Positions 9,247-17,786 of a DNA stretch of 64,000 nucleotides are shown here, in pieces. Location: the NCBI GenBank assembly GCA_029233985.1, contig JARGOK010000002.1, positions 372,001 to 436,000 on the forward strand, given 5' to 3'. Numbering within the stretch: the first letter of the stretch is position 1; each line of letters opens with the position of its first letter. The translations under genes and the position numbers were made by a program. The notes below the pieces were generated by a model. That model was not told the DNA's origin, did not search any database, and saw only the letters and a program-made list of their open reading frames with translations. The stretch is from Candidatus Altimarinota bacterium. Lineage in GTDB: Bacteria; Patescibacteriota; Gracilibacteria; JAUYGZ01.

Positions 9247-11047
9247 CTATTTTTCTACAGAATATGGACTATAAATGACGTCATCATGTATTACAGAAAA
9301 ATTTTTAGCTTGATCCATAAGATAAATAAAGTTATTTCTTGTCATTATTTTATACGGCTTCATAACTTCAATACCATTTTCCTGAAGTGCATTTAGATAC
9401 TTACCATACCAATTTGAATTATCATTATCTGTTTGCAACTTAATTCTAAGAGATTCTTTTTCCAAAGCAAACATTTCAACAAAAATCTTAGAAGCTTCAG
9501 AAAATGTGATCTTCCTTTCTGGTTCAAAGTATCCATTAATATTACCAGACACTAATCCTATTTTTTGCAATGAACATACATATTCCTCAGACCAATGATT
9601 AACAACATCTGAAAAACATTTTCCATTTTGAAATTCAATATTTGAGAACCAGGTTAAATAAATTATTTTTGCTACCTCTGCCCGAGTTATCTTCTTTCTC
9701 CAACCAAATTTCCTTCCTGGATATCCCCTAACAATATTCATATTTGCCAAGGTTTGAAGCAAATGGTGATACTCAGAATTAAAAGAAACATCTGAAAAAT
9801 ATTTGTATTTCATAAAAATTGGATTATCTGAAGTCAAAACTTCACCATTCCTATAAAAGTGATTTTTATCTTGAAAAACATCCATGTAAGCTCTTTTAAA
9901 ACTAACGGGATCAGCATCATGAATAAGCTTATCTTTATAGAATACATTTCTATCATCTTTTAAGTAATTAAAAGCAATAACTTTTAAAGATTCAGGACGA
10001 GCCCCAAAAAAAACCTGCCCATTAAAATAAACATTATTATCGTCCTTTGATAAAGTAGCTGAGATTGATCTAAAAGATTTCTTATCAGCACCATCAATTA
10101 CAATAAAATATCCCTCATCCATATCCCAAAAATATACACTTTCAGAATCATATAAATATACACAATAAGAACCATTATCTAAATTAACAAATTCTAATGA
10201 CTCAGACATAGGAGCTTTTCCATTTATTTTACTAAATTTATAATACACATTATTTTCATCTATTTGAAAATTACAGCCAATATCCTTAAATGAATTAGAG
10301 TATTCAATATTCAATCTTTTAAAATTTCCATCATCAAACAGAAATACCCCATTTTGGTCCTTATAATACCCTAGATAATTATCAATTATTTCAAAGGTTT
10401 TTCCATCAAATTGAGTTTGATTTCCCTTATAGTAAACATTGTTATTGTCTTTGCTAAAAAAAAGATTCAAAACGTTAAAACTTGATAGATCAACACCATC
10501 TATCTCAATAAAATACTCATTTATTTGGCTTATATAAAAATAACTACACATCTTATCGTTAAATAAGACTCTCTCGTTCTTTTCAAGAATATGAAAGTCC
10601 ATAAATAAAAAATCTTCGGGTAACTTATTAGAAAACTTTAAATCACAGTAATATATTGAAGAACCATCACTACTAAAAAAATCATAAAAATGTGTTTTAT
10701 TTGATATTTTAAGTATCTCAAAATTATCTACATCTATTACATCAATTTTTCTACCAAACACATAAACAGTATCTTTATCTTTTGCATAATACTGATTAAT
10801 CAATTCAAATGAAGGAGAATGTGATTCATCAATAATCGACCCCATGTAGTATGCATTGTCACTATCAACAGCATAATTTTCACTTAATGCATTAAAACTA
10901 TGAGCATCAATATTTGTTAAAACCCCTCCCCAATAAATTCGATCATTTTTATTTTGATAAAAATCAGGGACAGTAGCATTAGTTTTTTGATGAACAAAAC
11001 TAAGTAGTATTACAACCGAAAAAAAACAACAGAACAATATTTTTCAT
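9247..11047 (-). CDS. DKNYY-repeat SLH protein, signal peptide frameshifted at a T8 tract
   Basis: Surface protein of about 600 aa with at least four DKNYY-type repeats (pattern KD.NNVYY..G, each about 30-60 residues), ending in SLH-like repeats (GYPGRKFGWRKKITRAE and two weaker copies). Translation from the ATG at 11047 reads MKNIVLLFFF and then leaves frame, reaching a stop after 15 codons. The long frame is open from a TTG at 11037 downwards. If the run of eight A (T on the coding strand) at 11019-11026 is shortened by one, the two join into a perfect signal peptide (MKNIVLLFFSVVILL, ending near TNA). This is either a sequencing error, a pseudogene in its first step, or phase variation by slippage. 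The gene is visibly more AT-rich than its neighbours, which hints at a separate origin. Confidence 0.82.
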
Positions 11048-11105
11048 AATAATGATTGATAGTATTATTAATTACGAAATAAAAAAGAATTTGTTACAAA
11101 CAACA

Positions 11106-12983
11106 TCACTCTCCCGGTTCCTCTTCTGCAGGACAATACCCCGGCTGAGCCTCAGCAAACGTATACATTTGCTGATATATATATTTCAAGAGACCATAAT
11201 GTGTTTTCTCTTGCCGCTTCTTTCCTGAATACGGATTCCTATTTTTTGGATCAAACAAATCAGTCGAAATATCCGCAACGAGCTGCTCCAATTGCGTCAC
11301 TCCATCACTCGTGGCTACATACCTCTGAGTCATACGGTTTCGAAGAGATGCATAATGAATATTCCGCTTATTCAAGAGATCATTCAAAGCCTGTTCTTCC
11401 AAGAGCTCTCCCAAATCTTCAGCATCTTGTTGAACCAAATTACGCTGCTGTTGACTGAGACCCAGCTCACTAGAATTAAACAAAAAACCACTACACTCGG
11501 CAAGTTTCGAATCTCCGCTAGAAATTCCTGAAAGATTAAAAAGATTTACATTCGCACACTCTGGACGTGCCCGGCAGTACACTTTGCCATTTGCTGATCC
11601 AATAATGGGCAAATCTGAGGTACTCCGACCAGATTGGGAGTACATCGTAGAAATCCGTGCACAAATAGACTGAAGAGTTTTTTCTTGTCGCTTTTGAAAC
11701 CTCTCCGCAAGTGAAATCTTTGAGCTCACTTTTCCATCATTATCCTTTCTCACGACCAATAATGCTTCAACCAAACTCGCTAAACTCTTCCCAATTTTTG
11801 CCAATGACGTCTCTCCAGGCTTTCGGAGTTTTGCAATAACCATACTATCGTACTCTATCGATGCTTTCACATATGCTCGATCGATACTAAGTTTTTGTAG
11901 TTTCTCTTCCTCTTCTTTAGTGAGTATTTCGTTCTGCAATTGTTGATTTTCTAAGCGAACCACCTCTTTTTCAAACTCGCCCAAAGCATCAGTATAAAAC
12001 TCAAGCTTTTGAGTGAGTCGGCTAGCAAAATTCTCATACTGCTCCTCAAGGCTCGTTTGTCCTTCTTCAATCTTCAGAGGTGACAATGCCCCTTGTCTCT
12101 TACACACCTCCGAATAAGAGCTCTTTTCTGCCTGGTCAAGAGCTCTTTTCTGTAAAAATTCTTCAAAATTTTGGTAATTAGATTGCCTCAAACCTGCATT
12201 AAAAGTATACAAAAACAATTCCAGTTGATCATCCAAAACACTTGTAAATGCAAAACACCCCTCTGGAATCTGATTAAAAAAGACTTCAAAAGCTGGACTC
12301 AAGCGCCCTCTGAAGAATTCTCGAGTATCCCTCTCATATTGTTCCCAATCAACCTTAACTGGAACCTCCAGCAAAGTGTGATAGATCTTATCTGTTGGAA
12401 CAGCTTTCAAAGCGGTAAATTCATCTGGAACAGTATCTGCATCTCCATATCGAAAAAACACTGGCTTATCAAAAGTCATCTGCTTCTTTTTCATAGCAAA
12501 ATAGTCACTCGTAATCTCTACTTGCTCCACAGCTCGATCAAGCTGACCTTTTTGCAACTCTAGACGCTCCACCAAATCATCTCGTCCTCGAGAAACCAAT
12601 TCTGGGATAGAAAAATTGAGCAAGCACTGCTGTTGTTTGAGTCCAACTAAACGGTCTCTCATCACATCGCGCCGATCATCAATAGCCCAAATCAATTCTC
12701 TCCAGTCTTCATTTCGAAAAAGCACAGTAATATCCACCAATGAATTTTGAATATTCCATACATCCAAAAAATTCACCACATCAACACCGAGTCCATACAA
12801 TTGACAAGCCGGACGAGCTACTGCCTCTATTTGCTTATACACAACCTCATCTGCCAATTGTTCTCCCAATCCCTGAAAAAAATTAAAGGTTCGATCAACC
12901 TCCTGAGCTTGCGTATTCACAACTGGAACCATCATCCCCAGCATCAGCATCACCACCGCTATTGAGAAAACTTTTTTCATCAT
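11106..12983 (-). CDS. Secreted helical protein of the giant-protein cluster, 625 aa
   Basis: Unrecognised exported protein. Residues 1-27 are a signal peptide (MMKKVFSIAVV, cleavage near TQAQ). The mature part is predominantly helical with long Gln/Glu/Lys-rich coiled stretches around residues 120-160 and 300-380, and a Cys-containing C-terminal third ending in an acidic tail. It is one of the few genes here that stop with TGA. It follows the 914-aa gene with a 75-bp spacer that resembles the spacer before the 356-aa gene, and the two signal peptides are alike as well. Expected location is outside the cytoplasmic membrane. Function is probably tied to the giant SLH protein encoded upstream in the same direction. 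Confidence 0.78.
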   Translation of the reverse strand: MMKKVFSIAVVMLMLGMMVPVVNTQAQEVDRTFNFFQGLGEQLADEVVYKQIEAVARPACQLYGLGVDVVNFLDVWNIQNSLVDITVLFRNEDWRELIWAIDDRRDVMRDRLVGLKQQQCLLNFSIPELVSRGRDDLVERLELQKGQLDRAVEQVEITSDYFAMKKKQMTFDKPVFFRYGDADTVPDEFTALKAVPTDKIYHTLLEVPVKVDWEQYERDTREFFRGRLSPAFEVFFNQIPEGCFAFTSVLDDQLELFLYTFNAGLRQSNYQNFEEFLQKRALDQAEKSSYSEVCKRQGALSPLKIEEGQTSLEEQYENFASRLTQKLEFYTDALGEFEKEVVRLENQQLQNEILTKEEEEKLQKLSIDRAYVKASIEYDSMVIAKLRKPGETSLAKIGKSLASLVEALLVVRKDNDGKVSSKISLAERFQKRQEKTLQSICARISTMYSQSGRSTSDLPIIGSANGKVYCRARPECANVNLFNLSGISSGDSKLAECSGFLFNSSELGLSQQQRNLVQQDAEDLGELLEEQALNDLLNKRNIHYASLRNRMTQRYVATSDGVTQLEQLVADISTDLFDPKNRNPYSGKKRQEKTHYGLLKYIYQQMYTFAEAQPGYCPAEEEPGE

Positions 12984-12990
12984 ATAATAT

Positions 12991-13038
12991 TACATTCTGA
13001 TAATTCGAAAATTTGATTAATTCTTGTTTCCTTCCCAA
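12991..13038 (-). repeat. Intergenic spacer repeat, copy 1
   Basis: The segment upstream of the 625-aa gene matches 17062-17110 upstream of the 356-aa gene at roughly three quarters of positions by eye. Shared parts are TTCTGATAATT and CTTGTTT.CTTCCCAA. Similarity continues into the first codons, so the leader and signal-peptide region were probably duplicated together. Confidence 0.65.
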
Positions 13039-13058
13039 TCATTGAAATCCTGACTCTC

Positions 13059-15803
13059 CTATCTCCGAACTTTTTTTGTAAAACTCTCCAAAGCATTAAT
13101 CCTCGTCCCACTCTCATCGACAAATTGCTTCTTATCCACCATTTCAGACCACCAATCTGTGAAGCTCTGCAAATTCGTCCGCAAACTGTTCAATTCTTGA
13201 CCCAAAGCCGACGGCAAGACCTGACTCTTTTCCTGCATCATCTGAAAAACACGTTTATTCTGTTCTTCTTTAAGAGACTCCTGGTTATTTTCCACAGCCT
13301 GACCAATCTCATTCAAGAGCACATCAATATCGGTAATATCGGTGTTATCTAAAATCTGCCCACTCACTTTTTCTTGAGGAGTCTGAGTTGCTCGGAATTC
13401 TGTATCAATATAATAGCTCCCACTAATGACCCGGTTTTCAGCAAAGTCGACCAACTGATCCAAAAGACCTGGATCAGAAAAAGGACCACAAGAAGAATTT
13501 CTATTAAAATCACGTGCTGCCTGATTAAACCGAGCAGCTTCTTTCATCACTCGGTTTCTCTCATCAGTAATATCTTTTTCAAGAGTAGATACCGTATCAA
13601 CAGCATCGCAGCCTTCTGGAACCAAACCTGGCTGTATATCAGCATTGGAATATCCCTTCACAACCAAGAGCTGTAGTGTTTTTTGATCTTCCAGAGTAGA
13701 GACTGGCAAACTACTCGTTTGAATCAAATGAATTCGCTGAGCCAAACACTCACGACGTTTTTGATAGTGCTTTTTTTCATCATCAAAGAGAATGGCCTCT
13801 TCACCATGTCGTGGCTCAGCTTTCCCAAGACGTACCAAAAACTCATGCAGCTCTCTTTCTACTTCTCCTCTTTCACCCACTAGGCGTTTCCAACGGTCAT
13901 CTTTGATCAAGTATGCACCATCATACTCACTCGAAGACATTGTATTGGTGAAAACAAGGGCATCTCGACAAGTATCTTTCGCCTCATCACTTTCTAAGGT
14001 ACGACAATCCACTGAATTACCACTCTGCTCCAGTTTTGAAACAAGCTCTGGATACCCCGTCAAACGTGCTGTTCCTTCATTTGTAATCCCACCTTCTGGA
14101 TAACAAATATCTGGATAAAACTTCACCGGGACCCATTCGATGAATGAAAAGAATCCTACATCATTCCCATATGCATCCTCGCACAGAGCACTTTCCATAA
14201 TGGTCCCCGTGTTTTTATGAGGTCTCACACTCTTATTCAGCAACATTTCCTCAAAAACCTGATTCATTTTGGCAATATGACAAGAAATACAGTCATCACG
14301 AACTACTTTCCATGTTTTCCCAACCTTATTGAATTCAATCGAGAGACAGAAAACCATCCGAATTAATTGATTCCCAAAATCAAAACCAGTATTCCCCTGA
14401 CACACACTTTGCGCATTAAGAGCAGTCTGTTTTCCTTCTTGCAATTGTCCATTTTCAACAACAGGATTTGCCAAGCGCTGAGCCACTCGCTCCTGAAGAT
14501 CAATATCCAAATCAACAGCATCTTGTCGAATGATTTCAGCAGCTCTAGAAGCAGCAATGTCTTCTAAAGTTCCCAAATCTCTATTCTGTACATCATTGGT
14601 CTTCCCTATAGTAGAAAAGTCTAATCCTAAACCAGCTTGATCAGGACACAAAGGTCCAGCAGATGCACTACTTCGCTTCCCAAAACCAAGAGTCGTTGAT
14701 TCACCAGATATTTTTCCAAGGAAAGCATTTTCAAACGGATCGAGTAGAGCCCGCACAAAAGACTGTGAACCCACTCCAGTTGCCACTCCTGAACCAGGCA
14801 ACTCTGCCACCGTGCTATCCACTACATCACGAAAGACTTCGAGAGCTTCGTCTTTCCTTTTTTTCTCTTCTGTATTTTTCCCACCAGTATCACCACTCGA
14901 CACTCCAGTCCCAAAAAATACTGATTCAATCACGTCAATATCCAAGAGAAGATCATAACGCGGCAATCCTTCAAAGTCTTCCAGCTTTCCATTCATAAAG
15001 GTCTGCAAGATTTCTAACTGCTTCCGATGAGGATGCAACAGCTGCTGCAATCTCATCTCAAAATCAACCGCGTCTCGTATCTCGCGATCGCAGTCCAACA
15101 AGACCGATTGCTCATCCAACTGATTACCTTGAGGGATATTTTTCACTAATTCTTGTACAAAACCTTCTTTCACAGCTGGGAATGACTGAATCAATCGGTT
15201 CACAGCTGCAATATCCAACTCATCTTGCGTTGGCTCTGGTTTTACCGTCTTTTTTTCAGCAAAAATTTTCTTATCTTGAAGCCGAGCAAATAGAAGGTCC
15301 ATTCGTCGAGCTTCTTGATCAATCACTCCCGCCTGTATCCGAGCACAACTTTCGTCCAAAGTATTGGTCAACTCAGGAATATATTGTGGGCTGTATCCAT
15401 CAGCAGGTGAATCATAAAGCGAAACAAAAGTCTTTTGACCCGTCAGAGCTTTTGGCTGCAGAGAAATCTTAAAATCGAGTCCAAATCTTTGAGAAAGCTC
15501 TTCTTTCATCATTTCATTTGGTTCTACAACAACATTCTTGTATATACTCATATAAAACCCCTTCCCAGTATCAGAAGTTTGCGCAGCATCTTCCAAACCC
15601 TGACCAATCACTCGTGGCGCACCTTGAACAAATCCCAGTGCACCCTGACCAGCTTGATCTATACCTGATCCAATCTGACTAGAAAGTGTTCCAGCATCAC
15701 GATTCAACTGCTTTAAAGGCGTGACATCAAAAGCAGAGCTCATCCCCACACTCAACATCACAAGTCCCATCACCACTACCGATCTGAAGAAAATTTTCTT
15801 CAT
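13059..15803 (-). CDS. Secreted helical protein of the giant-protein cluster, 914 aa
   Basis: Unrecognised exported protein with a clear signal peptide (MKKIFFRSVVVMGLVMLSVGMSS, cleaved near residue 24). The mature protein is long, mostly helical and polar, with Gln/Glu-rich stretches near the C-terminus and several isolated cysteines. At about residues 505-509 it carries CISCH, which fits the CXXCH haem-attachment pattern of c-type cytochromes, but a single copy in 900 residues may be chance. It sits between the 356-aa and 625-aa secreted genes in the minus-strand block. The spacers of 181 bp before and 75 bp after contain repeated or hairpin-forming sequence. No enzymatic domain could be named. 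Confidence 0.78.
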   Translation of the reverse strand: MKKIFFRSVVVMGLVMLSVGMSSAFDVTPLKQLNRDAGTLSSQIGSGIDQAGQGALGFVQGAPRVIGQGLEDAAQTSDTGKGFYMSIYKNVVVEPNEMMKEELSQRFGLDFKISLQPKALTGQKTFVSLYDSPADGYSPQYIPELTNTLDESCARIQAGVIDQEARRMDLLFARLQDKKIFAEKKTVKPEPTQDELDIAAVNRLIQSFPAVKEGFVQELVKNIPQGNQLDEQSVLLDCDREIRDAVDFEMRLQQLLHPHRKQLEILQTFMNGKLEDFEGLPRYDLLLDIDVIESVFFGTGVSSGDTGGKNTEEKKRKDEALEVFRDVVDSTVAELPGSGVATGVGSQSFVRALLDPFENAFLGKISGESTTLGFGKRSSASAGPLCPDQAGLGLDFSTIGKTNDVQNRDLGTLEDIAASRAAEIIRQDAVDLDIDLQERVAQRLANPVVENGQLQEGKQTALNAQSVCQGNTGFDFGNQLIRMVFCLSIEFNKVGKTWKVVRDDCISCHIAKMNQVFEEMLLNKSVRPHKNTGTIMESALCEDAYGNDVGFFSFIEWVPVKFYPDICYPEGGITNEGTARLTGYPELVSKLEQSGNSVDCRTLESDEAKDTCRDALVFTNTMSSSEYDGAYLIKDDRWKRLVGERGEVERELHEFLVRLGKAEPRHGEEAILFDDEKKHYQKRRECLAQRIHLIQTSSLPVSTLEDQKTLQLLVVKGYSNADIQPGLVPEGCDAVDTVSTLEKDITDERNRVMKEAARFNQAARDFNRNSSCGPFSDPGLLDQLVDFAENRVISGSYYIDTEFRATQTPQEKVSGQILDNTDITDIDVLLNEIGQAVENNQESLKEEQNKRVFQMMQEKSQVLPSALGQELNSLRTNLQSFTDWWSEMVDKKQFVDESGTRINALESFTKKVRR

Positions 15804-15868
15804 GTAAATTTTTACGTTTTAAGTTTTACGTTATTTGATATCTCTCACCTTTCCCAAAGCTCTCAAGC

Positions 15869-15935
15869 GCTGGCTCCATGTCTCCGGATTGGAGCCATAA
15901 GCGTGTGGGATCCAGTACAGAGACATGAAGCCAGC
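15869..15935 (-). promoter_or_regulatory. Nested alternative hairpins in the leader of the 914-aa gene
   Basis: Long arms GCTGGCTCCATGTCTC (15869-15884) and GAGACATGAAGCCAGC (15920-15935) pair over 16 bp with one mismatch. Inside them TGGCTCCA (15871-15878) and TGGAGCCA (15890-15897) pair perfectly. Both use the same left arm, so the two structures exclude each other. They lie in the 181-bp spacer between the 356-aa and 914-aa genes. Confidence 0.6.
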
Positions 15936-15984
15936 AAGATAAATTTGTGTCAATTTTGTATTTTAAATTTTTAATTTTGCATTC

Positions 15985-17055
15985 TTAATTACATTTCGTC
16001 GTCGCCACTCCCACAAACTTATTTGGGAAGCACCCTACCAAAGTTCTCAAATACCCTGTCCAATCCTTAATCTTAACCAAGTTTTGAACCATTTCCTTTA
16101 GCCGTAAATGAAGCCGGTAACTTTGAAAAAACTGATCATACACCGCTAAAGCAGTTTCTATTGCTCGCTCTGCATGATGTGCTTCTTCGAGCAAAGCCTG
16201 GTCTCTCTTTTGAACCGTCTGAAGGAGCTTTTGAATATCACCAGCCGCTTCTTGATCATTTACCACATTTTGACTCGCTTCATAAAACAACACCTGCCCA
16301 TACTTTTCATGACTACAAAGCAATCGTTGAGCAACGCATTCAGGCTTTGGATTCGCTCCTCGACATTCTCCTTCATACGACAATAAGAGTTTATTCAGCT
16401 TTTCTGATGACTCATAAAACATCATCGTCGAAAGAGCAGAAGCAAACTCTTCGTCCAAAAAGGTATGATACTGCTTCGTATGAGTATCAGAAAGTACACG
16501 AGCAAGTGTCCAAAGACCATTCTTTGCTCCGACAAACAACCCCTCAATTATTCGATAAGCAATCACTGAAGGAATAACAACTGGAATCGAAGCAATCCCA
16601 CCTATTGTACCAGCCGTCTGAATAGCTCTTACTTGTAAGGTCAAAGATGAGAGTTCTTCTTCCATACGTGAAATATCCCTTTGAAGAACACTTCTTTCTG
16701 CATCAGAAAACCCAAGAGTACTCGCGCTTTGAAATCGTTCTTTTTCAGCCGCCAAAGTTTTTTTCAGTTGTTCCCATTTTTCATATAAGCCCACATCATC
16801 AGTATCTTTTGAATCTTCTTCATTCTCTCCTTTCTCCAATTCCTTATCTTTATCAAACGGAACTGAAACCACACAATTACCCGATTCTTGATCAATTTTC
16901 GGCTGCTCATCACCATACACTCGCACCGACTGAGCACAACAAAACGCACCAACCTCAAAATCAGGAGTCACCACCTCAGCTTTCACCACATTCACAGGCA
17001 TCATCAGTGCCATCATCACACCTATCACCGCTATTGAAACTGTCTTTTTAATCAT
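15985..17055 (-). CDS. Secreted/membrane helical protein of the giant-protein cluster, 356 aa
   Basis: Unrecognised exported protein. Residues 1-26 form a signal peptide (MIKKTVSIAVIGVMM, cleavage near VKAE). The mature N-terminus has a Cys pair (FCCAQS) and a third Cys about 20 residues on. A coiled-coil of about 50 residues (85-145) is followed by a hydrophobic stretch (about 147-170, GGIASIPVVIPSVIAY) that could be a membrane segment. The remaining half is helical with further cysteines near the C-terminus. Its leader and signal peptide resemble those of the 625-aa gene. It lies between the 207-aa and 914-aa genes in the same direction, suggesting one transcription unit with the giant protein. 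Confidence 0.76.
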   Translation of the reverse strand: MIKKTVSIAVIGVMMALMMPVNVVKAEVVTPDFEVGAFCCAQSVRVYGDEQPKIDQESGNCVVSVPFDKDKELEKGENEEDSKDTDDVGLYEKWEQLKKTLAAEKERFQSASTLGFSDAERSVLQRDISRMEEELSSLTLQVRAIQTAGTIGGIASIPVVIPSVIAYRIIEGLFVGAKNGLWTLARVLSDTHTKQYHTFLDEEFASALSTMMFYESSEKLNKLLLSYEGECRGANPKPECVAQRLLCSHEKYGQVLFYEASQNVVNDQEAAGDIQKLLQTVQKRDQALLEEAHHAERAIETALAVYDQFFQSYRLHLRLKEMVQNLVKIKDWTGYLRTLVGCFPNKFVGVATTKCN

Positions 17056-17061
17056 ATGATT

Positions 17062-17110
17062 TTACGTTCTGATAATTTGATAATTCTGAAAATCCTTGTT
17101 TACTTCCCAA
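17062..17110 (-). repeat. Intergenic spacer repeat, copy 2
   Basis: This is the partner of 12991-13038, upstream of the 356-aa secreted gene. The shared box next to the start reads, on the coding strand, ATTATCAGAA(C/T)GTAA and could hold a common promoter or translation element. Confidence 0.65.
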
Positions 17111-17134
17111 GCCTTGCGATCATAGCAATCCCCT

Positions 17135-17758
17135 TTAATCTCTCTCTCCTGTAATCACTCCACCCAAACGAAAACTAAAGGTAAAGAAATTATTCACCAA
17201 ACGACTATAACTCGACATCAAGACCGTCAACTTCCCATTCAATGCTCTCAAACGAGCCACAACAGGTTCTGTCGAAGTTCTTACCGCTTGCGTAACCAAA
17301 TACCCAGCCAAACTATCCATCAAGGCATTGACACCATCATCAGCAACCCGAAAACAAGTATCAATAAGATCCTGTCGTCTCTGTAAATCATTTTGAGATT
17401 TTTTTTGAACCCCACCACAGCTCTTTAGTCCATAAGCCACATCCATATGTTCTGACATTTCATCAAACTTCTCCACCTCCCGACAAATCCCTCTCATCTC
17501 TATCCGAGCATCCCGAACCAAAACTTGTACTTCATCGATCAAGAGATAAGTCGACATATTCGTCGAAAGCAAATCTTCTAGCTGCTTCAAATACCCTCGA
17601 ATAGGACTCTCTTCATCACCAGACAATACCTGCTTTACCGAGCTAACAGCCTCCAATTCACAAGCCCCCAAAGTATCCGCCCACACTGGATTCACTGAAC
17701 CCATCACCATCGTAGACATCATCATTACAGCCATCATTATTGAAACACTTGTTCTCAT
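17135..17758 (-). CDS. Secreted helical protein of the giant-protein cluster, 207 aa
   Basis: Unrecognised exported protein, the first gene after the giant SLH gene. A methionine-rich signal peptide (residues 1-28, MRTSVSIMMAVMMMS, cleavage after VWA) precedes an all-helical mature part with four cysteines (ACELE, GICRE, KSCGG, DTCFR) and no recognisable domain. The gap to the giant gene is only 28 bp, so co-transcription is likely. Small size, helical content and spaced cysteines would suit a subunit or chaperone of a surface assembly. That is inference from position only. Confidence 0.76.
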   Translation of the reverse strand: MRTSVSIMMAVMMMSTMVMGSVNPVWADTLGACELEAVSSVKQVLSGDEESPIRGYLKQLEDLLSTNMSTYLLIDEVQVLVRDARIEMRGICREVEKFDEMSEHMDVAYGLKSCGGVQKKSQNDLQRRQDLIDTCFRVADDGVNALMDSLAGYLVTQAVRTSTEPVVARLRALNGKLTVLMSSYSRLVNNFFTFSFRLGGVITGERD

Positions 17759-17786
17759 TAAGATCTAGAAATTAGAAATTAGAAAT

